A stretch of DNA of 64,000 nt from assembly GCA_965247565.1 (NCBI GenBank), contig CBDFHF010000003.1, positions 992,001 to 1,056,000 of the forward strand, in the 5' to 3' direction. A model generated the notes under the pieces. That model was not told the origin of the DNA. It did not search any database and saw only the letters and a program-made list of their open reading frames with translations. The stretch is from CBDFHF01 sp965247565. Its GTDB lineage: Bacteria; Pseudomonadota; Gammaproteobacteria; Methylococcales; Methylomonadaceae. Of this stretch, positions 43,268-52,035 are shown one piece after another. The position numbers and the translations under genes are program-made. Numbering within the stretch: position 1 is the first letter of the stretch; each line of letters opens with the position of its first letter.

Positions 43268-44740
43268 TTATAAAACGCGCAATTTGATCAAATCGTTCAT
43301 CTCAGCAAGGGTTGCACTGGACAAATCGATCAATTGGTCAGGAAACAAGCCGAGCATAATAAAACCGGTTACTAACAGGATAGCTGCCGTTGACTCTACC
43401 AGCTTCATATCTTCAAAGTGCGACATTTGGGCTTTTGCTGGTCCCGTAAAGAGTACACTGATGGTGCGCATCGCATAAGCTGCACTAATCAAAATACTTA
43501 AGCTGAAAAATATCATTAATGCGCCCCATTGTTGAAAGCCACCAATCAAAACGTACAATTCTGCTATAAATCCCAGCGAACCGGGCAGCCCCATGCTGGC
43601 TAGTAAGGTCAGCGTCATAAACAAAGCGAAGCGTGGCATCACTTGAATTAACGAACTGTAATCTTGAATATTTCGGGTATGAGTGCGCTCGTATAGCAGC
43701 CCAGCTAAAAGAAACAAGGCACCTGCGATTAAACCATGAGCAGTCATTTGTAGCACAGCACCAGTAATACCGGATTCTTTAAGAGTCGCAATTCCTAACA
43801 AGACGACACCCATGTGACTGATCGATGAGTAAGCAATCATAGCCTTAAGGTCGCTTTGTCGCCACGCCAATAATCCACCATACAACATGCTGAACAGCGC
43901 CAAAAAAACCAGTAATGGTTGTAATAATTGCGCAGCCTCCGGCAACATAACCACTACCCTGAGTAATCCATAGGCGCCCATTTTTAATAGAATCCCGGAC
44001 AGCAAGATACTTACTGGACTTGGTGCTTCTACATGCGCCAGCGGTAGCCAGCCGTGTAAAGGAAAAAATGGCATTTTCACGCCAAATCCCAACATAAATC
44101 CCAATAACACTAAAACTTGCTCGAAGCGAGGCATGTCCTCTGCGGCTTGATGCATGGAGCTCATTAATGAACCGGCGTGTTGAAGATCATATTGGCTAAT
44201 CGCAAGCAAGCTAATCAGCATAAACACCGAACCGCCCATGGTGTACAGAACGAAATTAAGACTAGCGGCATGTCGGCGTTTGCCGCCCCAGCGGCCAATC
44301 AGAAAAAACAGCGGAATTAAGGTGACTTCCCAGAAGATATAAAACAAGGCCCAATCTTGCGCCAGGAATACGCCTAACATGCCGAATTCCAATACCAACA
44401 TGGCGATATGGTAGCCTTTAATGCTGGTTTTAATGGTGGAGGAGGCTAATAGCGCTACTGAACAAAGCAAAGTAGCCAGAACTAGCAGCGGCATGGATAA
44501 GCCATCGACGCCTAAGGCATAAGCGCTACCCAGTTTAGGATTGAGCGGAAAATATTCATTAAACTGCAGGTCGGCATTACTCTGGTCATAACTCATTAAC
44601 AACCAAAGACTTATAAGTAATGCTAAAGCGCTAAATACATTAGCAATGCTACGAATGATAAAACCATGTTGTCCTGGGGTCAGCATTAAAAGTAAGGCCC
44701 CAACGACCGGAGTCCAAAGCAGCAAGCTAAGAATGCCCAT
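43268..44740 (-). CDS. NuoM-like proton-conducting subunit, first gene of dab operon
   Basis: 490 residues, about 14 membrane helices. It keeps the functional residues: FWEVTLIPLFFLIGRWGGKRR (TM5 Glu) and GFGVKMPFFPLHGWLPLAHVEAPSPVSILLSG (TM7 Lys), then DLKAMIAYSSISHMGVVLLG. The start ATG 44740 has GGTGAGG 10-16 bases upstream. It precedes dabA by 7 bases and so leads the operon. Together with the two other NuoM-like subunits and the DabB-like protein it gives four antiporter-type subunits for one DabA. Confidence 0.9.
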   Translation of the reverse strand: MGILSLLLWTPVVGALLLMLTPGQHGFIIRSIANVFSALALLISLWLLMSYDQSNADLQFNEYFPLNPKLGSAYALGVDGLSMPLLVLATLLCSVALLASSTIKTSIKGYHIAMLVLEFGMLGVFLAQDWALFYIFWEVTLIPLFFLIGRWGGKRRHAASLNFVLYTMGGSVFMLISLLAISQYDLQHAGSLMSSMHQAAEDMPRFEQVLVLLGFMLGFGVKMPFFPLHGWLPLAHVEAPSPVSILLSGILLKMGAYGLLRVVVMLPEAAQLLQPLLVFLALFSMLYGGLLAWRQSDLKAMIAYSSISHMGVVLLGIATLKESGITGAVLQMTAHGLIAGALFLLAGLLYERTHTRNIQDYSSLIQVMPRFALFMTLTLLASMGLPGSLGFIAELYVLIGGFQQWGALMIFFSLSILISAAYAMRTISVLFTGPAKAQMSHFEDMKLVESTAAILLVTGFIMLGLFPDQLIDLSSATLAEMNDLIKLRVL

Positions 44741-44854
44741 TAATTAACTTTCCTCACCTTTAAAAAGGGCTAATTGAATTAAAAAAATGCTGCGCTCAGT
44801 TTTCCGCATTTTATAGATAGAAAATACTCAAAATGCACAAATAGTAATCGCTGA

Positions 44855-44874
44855 ACCTTTCATAAACCTTTCAA
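44855..44874. promoter_or_regulatory. Direct-repeat operator AACCTTTCA-N2-AACCTTTCA (copy 1, dab/porin)
   Basis: Two exact copies of AACCTTTCA start at 44855 and 44866, an 11-base period, in the gap between the dab operon (115 bases away) and the porin (236 bases away). An identical pair lies at 56984-57003 beside a response regulator gene. An 11-bp tandem is the binding pattern of OmpR/PhoB-family dimers. The right half also forms AACCTTT/AAAGGTT with the next bases (44866-44880). Confidence 0.6.
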
Positions 44875-45019
44875 AGGTTAAAAACCCTGAATCTGAATCG
44901 AACTGTTGTTGCCAAAAAGCTAAGTGACAAAATGTTTTTTTTCAATTATTTGCACTAATTGAGAACCGGCATCATATAAATTTTTTGCGATATTACAACA
45001 TATTTAGCAGTTTGTGTCC

Positions 45020-45075
45020 TTGTAACACAACTGTAATAAAACTGTCACATAGCTGTCACCTTCATCTCCTATTAT
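45020..45075 (+). promoter_or_regulatory. Tandem Pho boxes and -10 box of the porin promoter
   Basis: Four 7-base repeats start at 45020 (TTGTAAC), 45031 (CTGTAAT), 45042 (CTGTCAC) and 45053 (CTGTCAC), each 11 bases apart. The last two match the Pho-box pattern CTGTCAN-N4-CTGTCAN. A -10 box TATTAT (45070-45075) starts 10 bases after the last repeat, the classic PhoB-activated layout. The porin is therefore expected to be induced by phosphate starvation. Confidence 0.8.
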
Positions 45076-45110
45076 CGCTCCAGTTTTTTGATAACAACTG
45101 TGAGTAAATA

Positions 45111-46637
45111 ATGAAATTTTCCAAATTGGCCTTATCGATCGCAACGGTTCTAGGTGCAACTGTAAGCACCTCCGCTTTTGCTATCGATCTATACGTTGAT
45201 ACCAAAACCAAGCAAATTTATGCAGAGCCCGGTCCGCATAGGCAACTGATGGGTTCTTTTGAAAGAACTGAGGATAAGACTGCAAAGCCGGAGGCTGCTG
45301 CAACAGAATTAGAAACTGTGCGCCAAGATTTAGAATTAAAGACAAATGAAATAAAATCTCTACAAGAACACATGGAAGAAGCTGAAAAAGTTAAAGTTAC
45401 AGTCGATAAAAATGGTCTTCAGGCAGCTACGGCTGATAAGCAATTCAAATTTAAATTGGGTGGCCGTATTCATGCGGACTCAACCTTTAGCAATGACGAT
45501 GATTTAGTAAAAAAGGAATCGACAACTCACCAGGAAGCTAGTGATGGCACTTACGTCCGTCGTGCTCGAATGAGATTTGAAGGGGTTTTTAACAAAGATT
45601 GGTTGTTTAGAACTGAAGCCGATTTTGCTGACGAAAGAGTCGCGATGAAAGATGTATTCATTGAATACGACGGCTGGGACTGGGGACGTTTAACAGTCGG
45701 TCAACAAAAGCAAAACTTCAGTCGCGAATTGCAGGAAAGCTCTAACGACATGATGTTTATGGAACGCTCTTTAATGGATGTGTTAAATTCGCCAGTGGTT
45801 GACCGTGCGATCGGTATTAATTTTGAAACAAAGGGTAACAACTGGGTAGCCAAGCTTGGTGCCTATGGTGATTCAATAACACCAGCCAGGACAGATTCGG
45901 GCACTTGTGGTAAATCCGGCGCAACGCCCGAATCCTGTCTTGATGGTAGAAAAAATGCGGGTGACGAAGGTTGGGGTGTCTCTTCTCGTTTGATTTACAA
46001 CCCGATTCTGGAGAAAGATAAATTAATACATTTGGGCGTTTCAGGTAACTACCGAACCCCTGATGATAATGGTGATGTTTCCAAAGCAGCAGAATTGCAT
46101 TACCGCTATCGTACAACTAACAACCAAACTAACTTGGCTTTAGTCGATACAAAGATTGACGATATAAATGACATCAGTATGGTAGGTTTGGAAGCGGCGG
46201 GCTTATACGGACCGTTCTCGGTTGGCGGCGAATATACCCGTACCTGGATTGATCGAAAAGACGGTTCCGAAGATTTGGACTTTGATGGTTGGTATGCGGA
46301 AGCAGCATGGAGCATCACAGGTGAGTCGCGTCAATATAAAGAAGGGAATTTTCGATATTTGAAACCTGCGAAAAAATTTAACCTAAAAAATGGCACCTGG
46401 GGTGCCTTTGAGGTGGCTAGCCGCTGGTCGGAAATTAATTTGAATGATGGTCAGCATAAAGGTGGTCAAATGACTCAGTTGACTGTCGCTCTAAATTGGT
46501 ATATCAACGAGAATGTTCGCTTTTTAGCGGATTACAACAGGAACTTTAACTTTACTAATCCAGCGGTGACCACGCCAACCGGTGAAGATCCAGAAAGCTT
46601 GGATACTTTTATGCTTCGTGGGCAAGTCGCTTTCTAA
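45111..46637 (+). CDS. OprO/OprP-type phosphate-selective porin
   Basis: 508 residues. Signal peptide KFSKLALSIATVLGATVSTSAFA. A short N-terminal stretch (IDLYVDTKTKQIYAEPGPH) and a coiled coil at about 65-100 (TELETVRQDLELKTNEIKSL) precede a beta-barrel with FKLGGRIHADSTF, YVRRARMRFEGVFNKDW and the terminal LDTFMLRGQVAF (C-terminal Phe for BAM sorting). It forms an anion, probably phosphate or polyphosphate, channel in the outer membrane. Pho boxes upstream support this. An IS element begins 3 bases after its stop and has separated it from its terminator. Confidence 0.88.
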   Translation: MKFSKLALSIATVLGATVSTSAFAIDLYVDTKTKQIYAEPGPHRQLMGSFERTEDKTAKPEAAATELETVRQDLELKTNEIKSLQEHMEEAEKVKVTVDKNGLQAATADKQFKFKLGGRIHADSTFSNDDDLVKKESTTHQEASDGTYVRRARMRFEGVFNKDWLFRTEADFADERVAMKDVFIEYDGWDWGRLTVGQQKQNFSRELQESSNDMMFMERSLMDVLNSPVVDRAIGINFETKGNNWVAKLGAYGDSITPARTDSGTCGKSGATPESCLDGRKNAGDEGWGVSSRLIYNPILEKDKLIHLGVSGNYRTPDDNGDVSKAAELHYRYRTTNNQTNLALVDTKIDDINDISMVGLEAAGLYGPFSVGGEYTRTWIDRKDGSEDLDFDGWYAEAAWSITGESRQYKEGNFRYLKPAKKFNLKNGTWGAFEVASRWSEINLNDGQHKGGQMTQLTVALNWYINENVRFLADYNRNFNFTNPAVTTPTGEDPESLDTFMLRGQVAF

Positions 46638-46640
46638 GTA

Positions 46641-48179
46641 GTTAGCCCTGAAAAACACCTCATGCAATTGATTTATAATGATATAAAGCTAAATTAGCCT
46701 GATGCATTCGACCGGTAATGTTAAAATATCCCCACGTTTTCCGGTCGACAGGGTGAAAAATGTTAATGGCTTCCAGTACTGGTCATCAGACCAATTTATT
46801 CGGCACCGATCTGCTTCAGCAACTGGATCCAAGCGATCCACTCCTTCGCCTTGCCAGTGTGCTTCCTTGGCACGAGTTTGATCAGGCCTTTACCCAACAC
46901 TACAGCCAAGGCTTAGGTCGCCCCGCTAAACCCATTCGGCTAATGGTCGGTCTGTTGATTCTCAAACAGTTGGAAAACTTAAGCGACGAAGCCGTGGTCT
47001 TGCAATTCAAACGCAATCCTTACTACCAGGCATTCTGCGGTTTCAGGGAATTCAGCTGCAAACTGCCTTGCGATAGCAGCGAATTAGTCCATTTCAGAAA
47101 ACGCATTGGTGCTGAAGGCGCCGACCAGCTGTTTCAACTCAGCGTCAAGCTGCACGGCAACGCCGCACTGGAAGACACCGTTAACATCGACACCACGGTG
47201 CAGGAAAAGAACATTACCTATCCCACCGACGGCAAACTGGCCATCAAAATCATCAATCGCCTGAACAAACTGGCCAAAGCCCGCGGTATTCAACAACGCC
47301 GCACCTACGGTAAAGAAATCAAAGCGCTGCGTTTAAAGCTGCGCCATTTTCGTCACGCCAGCCGCCGGGCCAAGGCCAAGAAAGCCTTGAAACGCCTGCG
47401 CACGATTGCCCATACCCTGATTCGGGAATTGCGTAGAAGCTTGCCGTGCTACGCCCTGTTCGAACGCTACCAGAAAGACTTCCTGTTCTACGAACGCGTG
47501 CTCAATCAGCAACCCAAAGACCACGATAAAATCTATTCCCTGCATGAGCCTGAGGTGTATTGCATCGGCAAAGGCAAAGATCATAAGCCCTACGAATACG
47601 GCAACAAAGTCTCCATTGCCGCCACCGCCAAATCCAATGTCATCGTTGGCGTGGTTAGCCATCCACACAACCTGCATGACAGCAAGACTCTTCCGGAGGT
47701 CCTGGCTCATTGCCACGCCAGTCGCGGCACGATGGTCAAGGCCGGTGTCTGCGATCGCGGCTATCGCGGCCCCAAAACGGTGGGTGAGACGCACATCATC
47801 CTGCCCGCACCTCCTCTTAAATGCGACAATCGCTACCAACAGGACAAAAAGCGCAAACGTTGCCAGCGCCGGGCCGCTATTGAGCCCATCATTGGGCATC
47901 TAAAATCAGACTTCCGCTTAGTGAGAAACTTCTTGAAAGGCGTGATAGGTGACAGCATCAATGTCTTGATGGCGGCGATGGCCTGGAACTTCAGCCTCTG
48001 GATGAGGCTCTTTTTTGCGCTAATGTTGGGATTCAAGACTTCAACTCACAACAGTCTACGCAAAAAAGGCCAAGCTACGGCAATTCATCAAGCCCCACGT
48101 AACCTAAGGGTGTTTTTCGTCTAAAAGTCCATAGCTTGATATCGGATAAGCTACTTTAGAGGCACTTTTTCAGGGGCGA
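46641..48179 (+). mobile_element. IS5-type insertion sequence, 1.5 kb, complete
   Basis: The transposase gene lies between terminal sequences that share CCCTGAAAAA inverted (left from 46646, right ending 48174), and the element is bracketed by CTAAGTA at 46634-46640 and 48180-48186, a likely 7-base target duplication. A second inverted match, GAAAAACACC (46650-46659) with GGTGTTTTTC (48109-48118), would give an alternative right end near the transposase stop. I favour the outer pair because of the flanking repeat. The insertion lies just after the porin stop. Confidence 0.75.
46760..48124 (+). CDS. IS5 family DDE transposase
   Basis: 454 residues, frame intact. The N-terminal DUF772 domain (RPAKPIRLMVGLLILKQLENLSDEAV, LVHFRKRIG) is followed by the DDE catalytic domain: first Asp in VNIDTTVQEKNI, second in GVCDRGYRGPK, Glu in RAAIEPIIGHLKSD. 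A basic insert (about 175-230) lies between the first and second Asp. All three acidic residues are present, so the element may be active. Codon use is more GC-rich than the neighbours. Confidence 0.92.
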   Translation: MLMASSTGHQTNLFGTDLLQQLDPSDPLLRLASVLPWHEFDQAFTQHYSQGLGRPAKPIRLMVGLLILKQLENLSDEAVVLQFKRNPYYQAFCGFREFSCKLPCDSSELVHFRKRIGAEGADQLFQLSVKLHGNAALEDTVNIDTTVQEKNITYPTDGKLAIKIINRLNKLAKARGIQQRRTYGKEIKALRLKLRHFRHASRRAKAKKALKRLRTIAHTLIRELRRSLPCYALFERYQKDFLFYERVLNQQPKDHDKIYSLHEPEVYCIGKGKDHKPYEYGNKVSIAATAKSNVIVGVVSHPHNLHDSKTLPEVLAHCHASRGTMVKAGVCDRGYRGPKTVGETHIILPAPPLKCDNRYQQDKKRKRCQRRAAIEPIIGHLKSDFRLVRNFLKGVIGDSINVLMAAMAWNFSLWMRLFFALMLGFKTSTHNSLRKKGQATAIHQAPRNLRVFFV

Positions 48180-48208
48180 CTAAGTATTCGCTACCAATGC
48201 AAATTCAA

Positions 48209-48242
48209 GCCGTGTCGGGGCAACCCGGCGCGGCTTTTTTTA
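48209..48242 (+). terminator. Rho-independent terminator, probably the porin's own, displaced by the IS
   Basis: GCCGTGTCGGG (48209-48219) pairs with CCCGGCGCGGC (48223-48233) around a short loop, and seven T follow. If the IS and one CTAAGTA copy are removed, this hairpin would start about 31 bases after the porin stop. Confidence 0.85.
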
Positions 48243-48286
48243 TGTAAGCAGGGTTGTACGTTAAGATATGCCCTTTAATAATGATT

Positions 48287-49840
48287 ATGGGGAATGGTTT
48301 GAAATCTAACGTCACTTCTTTATTTCTAGCTCTACTGCTCTCAGCCTGTTCGTTCAATCCACCTCAGTTGTCCGAATCTCCTCATTGGCAGTTACAACCG
48401 TTAAGCCTCTACGACTCTGGTCACGTCAAAGGTACCGAGATAATAAGCGTACAGCAACATTCATTACGCGCAGTATTGAGTAATTTCGATACCGGCGAGG
48501 TGGATATTTTGGATGTCAGCCATCCCGAAAAGATCAAGCTCATTGATCGATTCAATCTTGGTTTGAGAAAGGGCGAGGAATTCACCTCTGTGGCCTTTCA
48601 TCCCCTGTTGGATATGTTTGCCGCGATAGTAGATGCAGGTAACACGCGCGGACGGGTTGAGATTCGTTCGGCAAGTACAGGAGCGTTGTTTGATCATGTA
48701 GAAGTGGGTTACGGTCCAGATGCAGTAGTGTTTTCCAAAGATGGTCGCGTGGCGATGGTGGCCGACGAAGGCGAGGATTTTTCCTTCAATAAAAACACGG
48801 GTGAATTCTTTTCTGCTGATGGTGGCATTTCTATTATTCACCTCGACAAAAACGGTCGAATAAAAGCCAACAATAATCTGGAGCTTGCTAATGTTAAGCA
48901 TCGAGAAGGCTTTGTCGTGCAGGAGAAAGGTCACTTTTTGGAGCGAGAAATAGATTGGAATGGCGACGGCAAGATCAGCCAAAAAACCGACTTCGACGGT
49001 AATGGCATTATAGAAAATAAAAAAGTCAAAATCGGTCGTTTTGAAGGTGCTGATGTTTATGCAAATGAACGCAAAGGGGAGGCTAAAATTTTGATTCCTG
49101 TTACCAGTGAATCATCTACTTTGTTAGAGCCTGAATATATTGCGCTTACGCCAGATGCCAGTAGAGCCTATGTGACCATGCAAGAAACCAACGAAGTGGC
49201 CGAGGTTGATGTATTCAACGAGCGAGTGCTGGGTTATTTCAATATGGGAGTTTCGGAACACGGCGCCGACCGCAAAGCTGATGGTTGGGTGACATTCGAA
49301 CAATCTATAAAAGCCTTGAGAGAGCCCGATGGCATTGCCCTTACTCCGGATGGAAAGTATTTTGTGACCGCGGATGAAGGCGATACTGATATTGAAGTAG
49401 ATTCAGATAATGCAGGAGAGGCTGTATTACAGAGCGGTGGCCGTACCATTAGCGTTTTCGATGCCCAAACAGGCGATTTTATTGCCGATACCGGCAGTCA
49501 GTTGGATGAAATCACTTTCGCCAATAAAATGTATCCAGATCGGCGTAGTAATAAAAAAGGCGCCGAACCAGAAATGCTAGTGAGCTTTGAGATGGACGGG
49601 CAGCCCTGGGCAGCAGCAGGTCTGGAGCGAGCTGATGCAATAGTGCTAATTGCTTTGGTTGAACCGGAACACCCCAAAGTAGTGGCTCTGGGAAAAATTC
49701 CAGGTGATGAAAGTCGATCGCCAGAAGGTATCGCACATTTCGAGATTGAGGGTGAACATTATTTGCTAACTGCTAACGAAATGAACGGCACGGTTGCCTG
49801 CTTTAAGGTACATCGCGGCACTATTAAGACTGAGCATTAA
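48287..49840 (+). CDS. Beta-propeller lipoprotein, choice-of-anchor-I type
   Basis: About 517 residues. Start uncertain: ATG 48287 is given; TTG 48299 has GGGGA five bases upstream and would also give a good signal, KSNVTSLFLALLLSAC, whose Cys is a lipobox (LSAC). The mature chain has repeated propeller blades (AVLSNFDTGEVDILDVSHPEK, PDAVVFSKDGRVAMVADEGE, PDGIALTPDGKYFVTADEGD, SPEGIAHFEIEGEHYLLTANE). Between them lies a segment with two calcium-loop-like motifs, DWNGDGKIS and DFDGNGII. It is probably a periplasm- or surface-facing lipid-anchored protein; ligand unknown. Its 3' end overlaps the convergent flippase gene by 17 bases. Confidence 0.75.
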   Translation: MGNGLKSNVTSLFLALLLSACSFNPPQLSESPHWQLQPLSLYDSGHVKGTEIISVQQHSLRAVLSNFDTGEVDILDVSHPEKIKLIDRFNLGLRKGEEFTSVAFHPLLDMFAAIVDAGNTRGRVEIRSASTGALFDHVEVGYGPDAVVFSKDGRVAMVADEGEDFSFNKNTGEFFSADGGISIIHLDKNGRIKANNNLELANVKHREGFVVQEKGHFLEREIDWNGDGKISQKTDFDGNGIIENKKVKIGRFEGADVYANERKGEAKILIPVTSESSTLLEPEYIALTPDASRAYVTMQETNEVAEVDVFNERVLGYFNMGVSEHGADRKADGWVTFEQSIKALREPDGIALTPDGKYFVTADEGDTDIEVDSDNAGEAVLQSGGRTISVFDAQTGDFIADTGSQLDEITFANKMYPDRRSNKKGAEPEMLVSFEMDGQPWAAAGLERADAIVLIALVEPEHPKVVALGKIPGDESRSPEGIAHFEIEGEHYLLTANEMNGTVACFKVHRGTIKTEH

Positions 49841-51131
49841 CAGTGAATAAGTTGCTCATATGCCTATAGGCCAGCCATTTGAGGCTGGTAAATAACAGCA
49901 TAGTTGGGATTGCATAAGCTAAAGCAACACCGATTAAGCCGTAATGGTAACCTAGTATGAAACCTAGGACTACCATACTGGTTGCTGCCAGGGACATAAG
50001 GCTGACAACTAAACGATTGCGACCCATGAATTGCAGGTAATAAGGTGAGTCAGAGAATAACGTGCTAAACGAAGCACCAGTAATGCTGATGATTAAAGCC
50101 TGGTAACCCTGGGAAAAATCGGAACCGAATAAGCCCAGTATCTCTGGCCCCCATACCCCTACAATGCCCACAAAAATCGCAATAAAGCAAGCAATCAATA
50201 GCGTACGTTTACCGAGTAATAGGTTGATGGCGGCTTGATCCCTGCGCTCCAGTAAAACCACCAACATTGGCAAATAGTATCGGTTTGTCGAAGTACCGAT
50301 TAATGAAATCAATCCACTCGTCTGCATAACGACCGCATAGATAGCGACTACAGCTTGCGATGGATAAAGCACCTCTAAAATAATTGTTCCACCACTAGTC
50401 AGCGAAGTCATCATTAAGCTACTTATCAATAAAGGTAGTGATCTTCCTAGCCACCTGAGTCGTCGACCTTTTGAATTCGCTGTTGCTAAACCGATTGCCT
50501 TTGGACGGGTAGCGTGTGCGGTAGCCACCATAAGAACCAAAGTTACACACCAAGCTACACCCAGGCACAGTACTGCCGAAACTGCAGTTATCTCAAAGTG
50601 AAAATCATTTAGCCTAGTAACTAGAAGCAAAAACAGCCCTGGGACAATGAAGCGATACAGGGCCAAAGCAAGAACTTGGAAGCCATAGACAGAAATTGCT
50701 TCGATAAAAAAATAACAAAGCGCAATGATAGGTAAGAAGCAAGCGTAGATTACTATTGCAATGTGAAAATCGGCCTTATGCCATGCCAAAAATGCTTCCA
50801 ACCCTAGGCCCAGAACACCCATCAATAAAAAGCTAAAAAGAATTATGGCGCTGATTGAGAACTGCCAGAATCCGCGCAATCTAGGCCAATTCTCGCGTTC
50901 CATATACAAAGCAATTATACGTAAGGCATATTTTTCCAGTCCCAGTGTTGCGAGCGTCGACAATAATGTGACAATGGAAATTGCCACGCTGTAATCATCA
51001 AAAGCGTCTATCGTTAAATGCCTAGCCAGAAAAATATTTGCCCAATACATTAAGGCATAATTACAGAGGCTTAAGCCAAATAACATTAGAGAGCTGAAAT
51101 TACTGGCCTGAACGGAAATTGTGGAGTTCAA
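49824..51131 (-). CDS. MOP-superfamily oligosaccharide flippase (Wzx-like)
   Basis: 435 residues, about 12-14 membrane segments (SLCNYALMYWANIFLARHLT at the N-terminus, TLATLGLEKYALRIIALY early). It resembles polysaccharide-biosynthesis flippases that move lipid-linked repeat units across the inner membrane. No glycosyltransferase or Wzy gene is adjacent, so its substrate cannot be placed. It overlaps the convergent propeller gene tail-to-tail, and is 58 bases from the epimerase-like gene upstream. Confidence 0.8.
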   Translation of the reverse strand: MNSTISVQASNFSSLMLFGLSLCNYALMYWANIFLARHLTIDAFDDYSVAISIVTLLSTLATLGLEKYALRIIALYMERENWPRLRGFWQFSISAIILFSFLLMGVLGLGLEAFLAWHKADFHIAIVIYACFLPIIALCYFFIEAISVYGFQVLALALYRFIVPGLFLLLVTRLNDFHFEITAVSAVLCLGVAWCVTLVLMVATAHATRPKAIGLATANSKGRRLRWLGRSLPLLISSLMMTSLTSGGTIILEVLYPSQAVVAIYAVVMQTSGLISLIGTSTNRYYLPMLVVLLERRDQAAINLLLGKRTLLIACFIAIFVGIVGVWGPEILGLFGSDFSQGYQALIISITGASFSTLFSDSPYYLQFMGRNRLVVSLMSLAATSMVVLGFILGYHYGLIGVALAYAIPTMLLFTSLKWLAYRHMSNLFTVNAQS

Positions 51132-51189
51132 TGTAGTTTCGCTATAAAGAAAGCTAGGTTGTGATCTATGCCTAGTGCTGACATGGCAA

Positions 51190-52032
51190 TTACAAATCCA
51201 GCATGCTCTGATAACCGGCTTTGTAATCTGGGTATTGAAATTGATAACCTAAGGCTGCCAATCTTTTATTACTGCAACGTTTATTCATATCGAAATTCAC
51301 TCCGACTTTTGCAGTTGGCGGCTGACAATGTAGTTGTTCAGCTAGCCAAGAGATAACGTCCCAGAGCGGTGCGGGATCGTTGTCACTGGCAAGGTAATAC
51401 GACTCTAATGTTGCTCCAGCTAAACGCTGGGCCAGTAAAAAAATCAACACTCCAATACAATCGTCTTGATGAATGCGATTGGTAAAATAGGATGGCTGTT
51501 TTTGGATAGCCGGACATTGTTTTGCCATTCGTAATAAACTTTCCCGCCCCGGGCCATAGATACCCGCAAAGCGCACCACTATATTACGTTGATCTAGGTC
51601 GGTAAGACGCCGTTCAGCATGTCTAATCCATTGAGTGGTGGCTTGCTTTGGCTCCGCAATACTATTTTCATCAACCCATTCACCCTGGCTTTGCCCATAA
51701 ACACCGGTCGAAGATACCAATAGCCATGCTGGACTGCAGCCGCTGTCCGTAAAGTGCTTAATTAAATTATTTAAACCGGTTTCATATATCGCCCGATAAC
51801 CTTGCTCATCCCGACTATCGCTTGTGACAATAAAAAATATTTGTTCAAAATTCGTTGCAAGCCCTTCAAGGGATTCTGCTTCGGTAATATCGGCAGAGAA
51901 GTAATTGATACCATCAACATTCACTTTTGGCGGATGCCTTTTAAGACCGGTTACTTGATGACCCAAAGCTTTTAACTCTTGAGCCAGTGCGGTGCCGATT
52001 GATCCGCAGCCAACGATTAATATATTAGCCAT
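51190..52032 (-). CDS. NAD-dependent epimerase/dehydratase family protein (YeeZ-like)
   Basis: 280 residues. The Rossmann motif is NILIVGCGSIGTALAQELKALGHQVTGL; the substrate Ser and the Y of the active site appear in LLVSSTGVYGQSQGEWVDE, and the chain continues with IVVRFAGIYGPGRESLL and FTNRIHQDDCIGVLIFLL. The length and the absence of a typical Lys-containing YxxxK suit the YeeZ/atypical extended SDR group. It is probably a cytosolic NAD(P) enzyme; the substrate is unknown. It follows the DUF523 gene by 3 bases and precedes the flippase. Confidence 0.82.
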   Translation of the reverse strand: MANILIVGCGSIGTALAQELKALGHQVTGLKRHPPKVNVDGINYFSADITEAESLEGLATNFEQIFFIVTSDSRDEQGYRAIYETGLNNLIKHFTDSGCSPAWLLVSSTGVYGQSQGEWVDENSIAEPKQATTQWIRHAERRLTDLDQRNIVVRFAGIYGPGRESLLRMAKQCPAIQKQPSYFTNRIHQDDCIGVLIFLLAQRLAGATLESYYLASDNDPAPLWDVISWLAEQLHCQPPTAKVGVNFDMNKRCSNKRLAALGYQFQYPDYKAGYQSMLDL

Positions 52033-52035
52033 ACG

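Noticed and set aside
35257..44740. Complex I (nuo) or Mrp antiporter operon
   Set aside because: There are no hydrophilic nuo genes and no mrpB-G; the presence of DabA in the middle identifies an inorganic carbon transporter instead.
47333..47899. A long (188-codon) minus-strand frame inside the transposase gene
   Set aside because: It is an antisense shadow of the GC-rich DDE transposase, with no independent start signal or domain.
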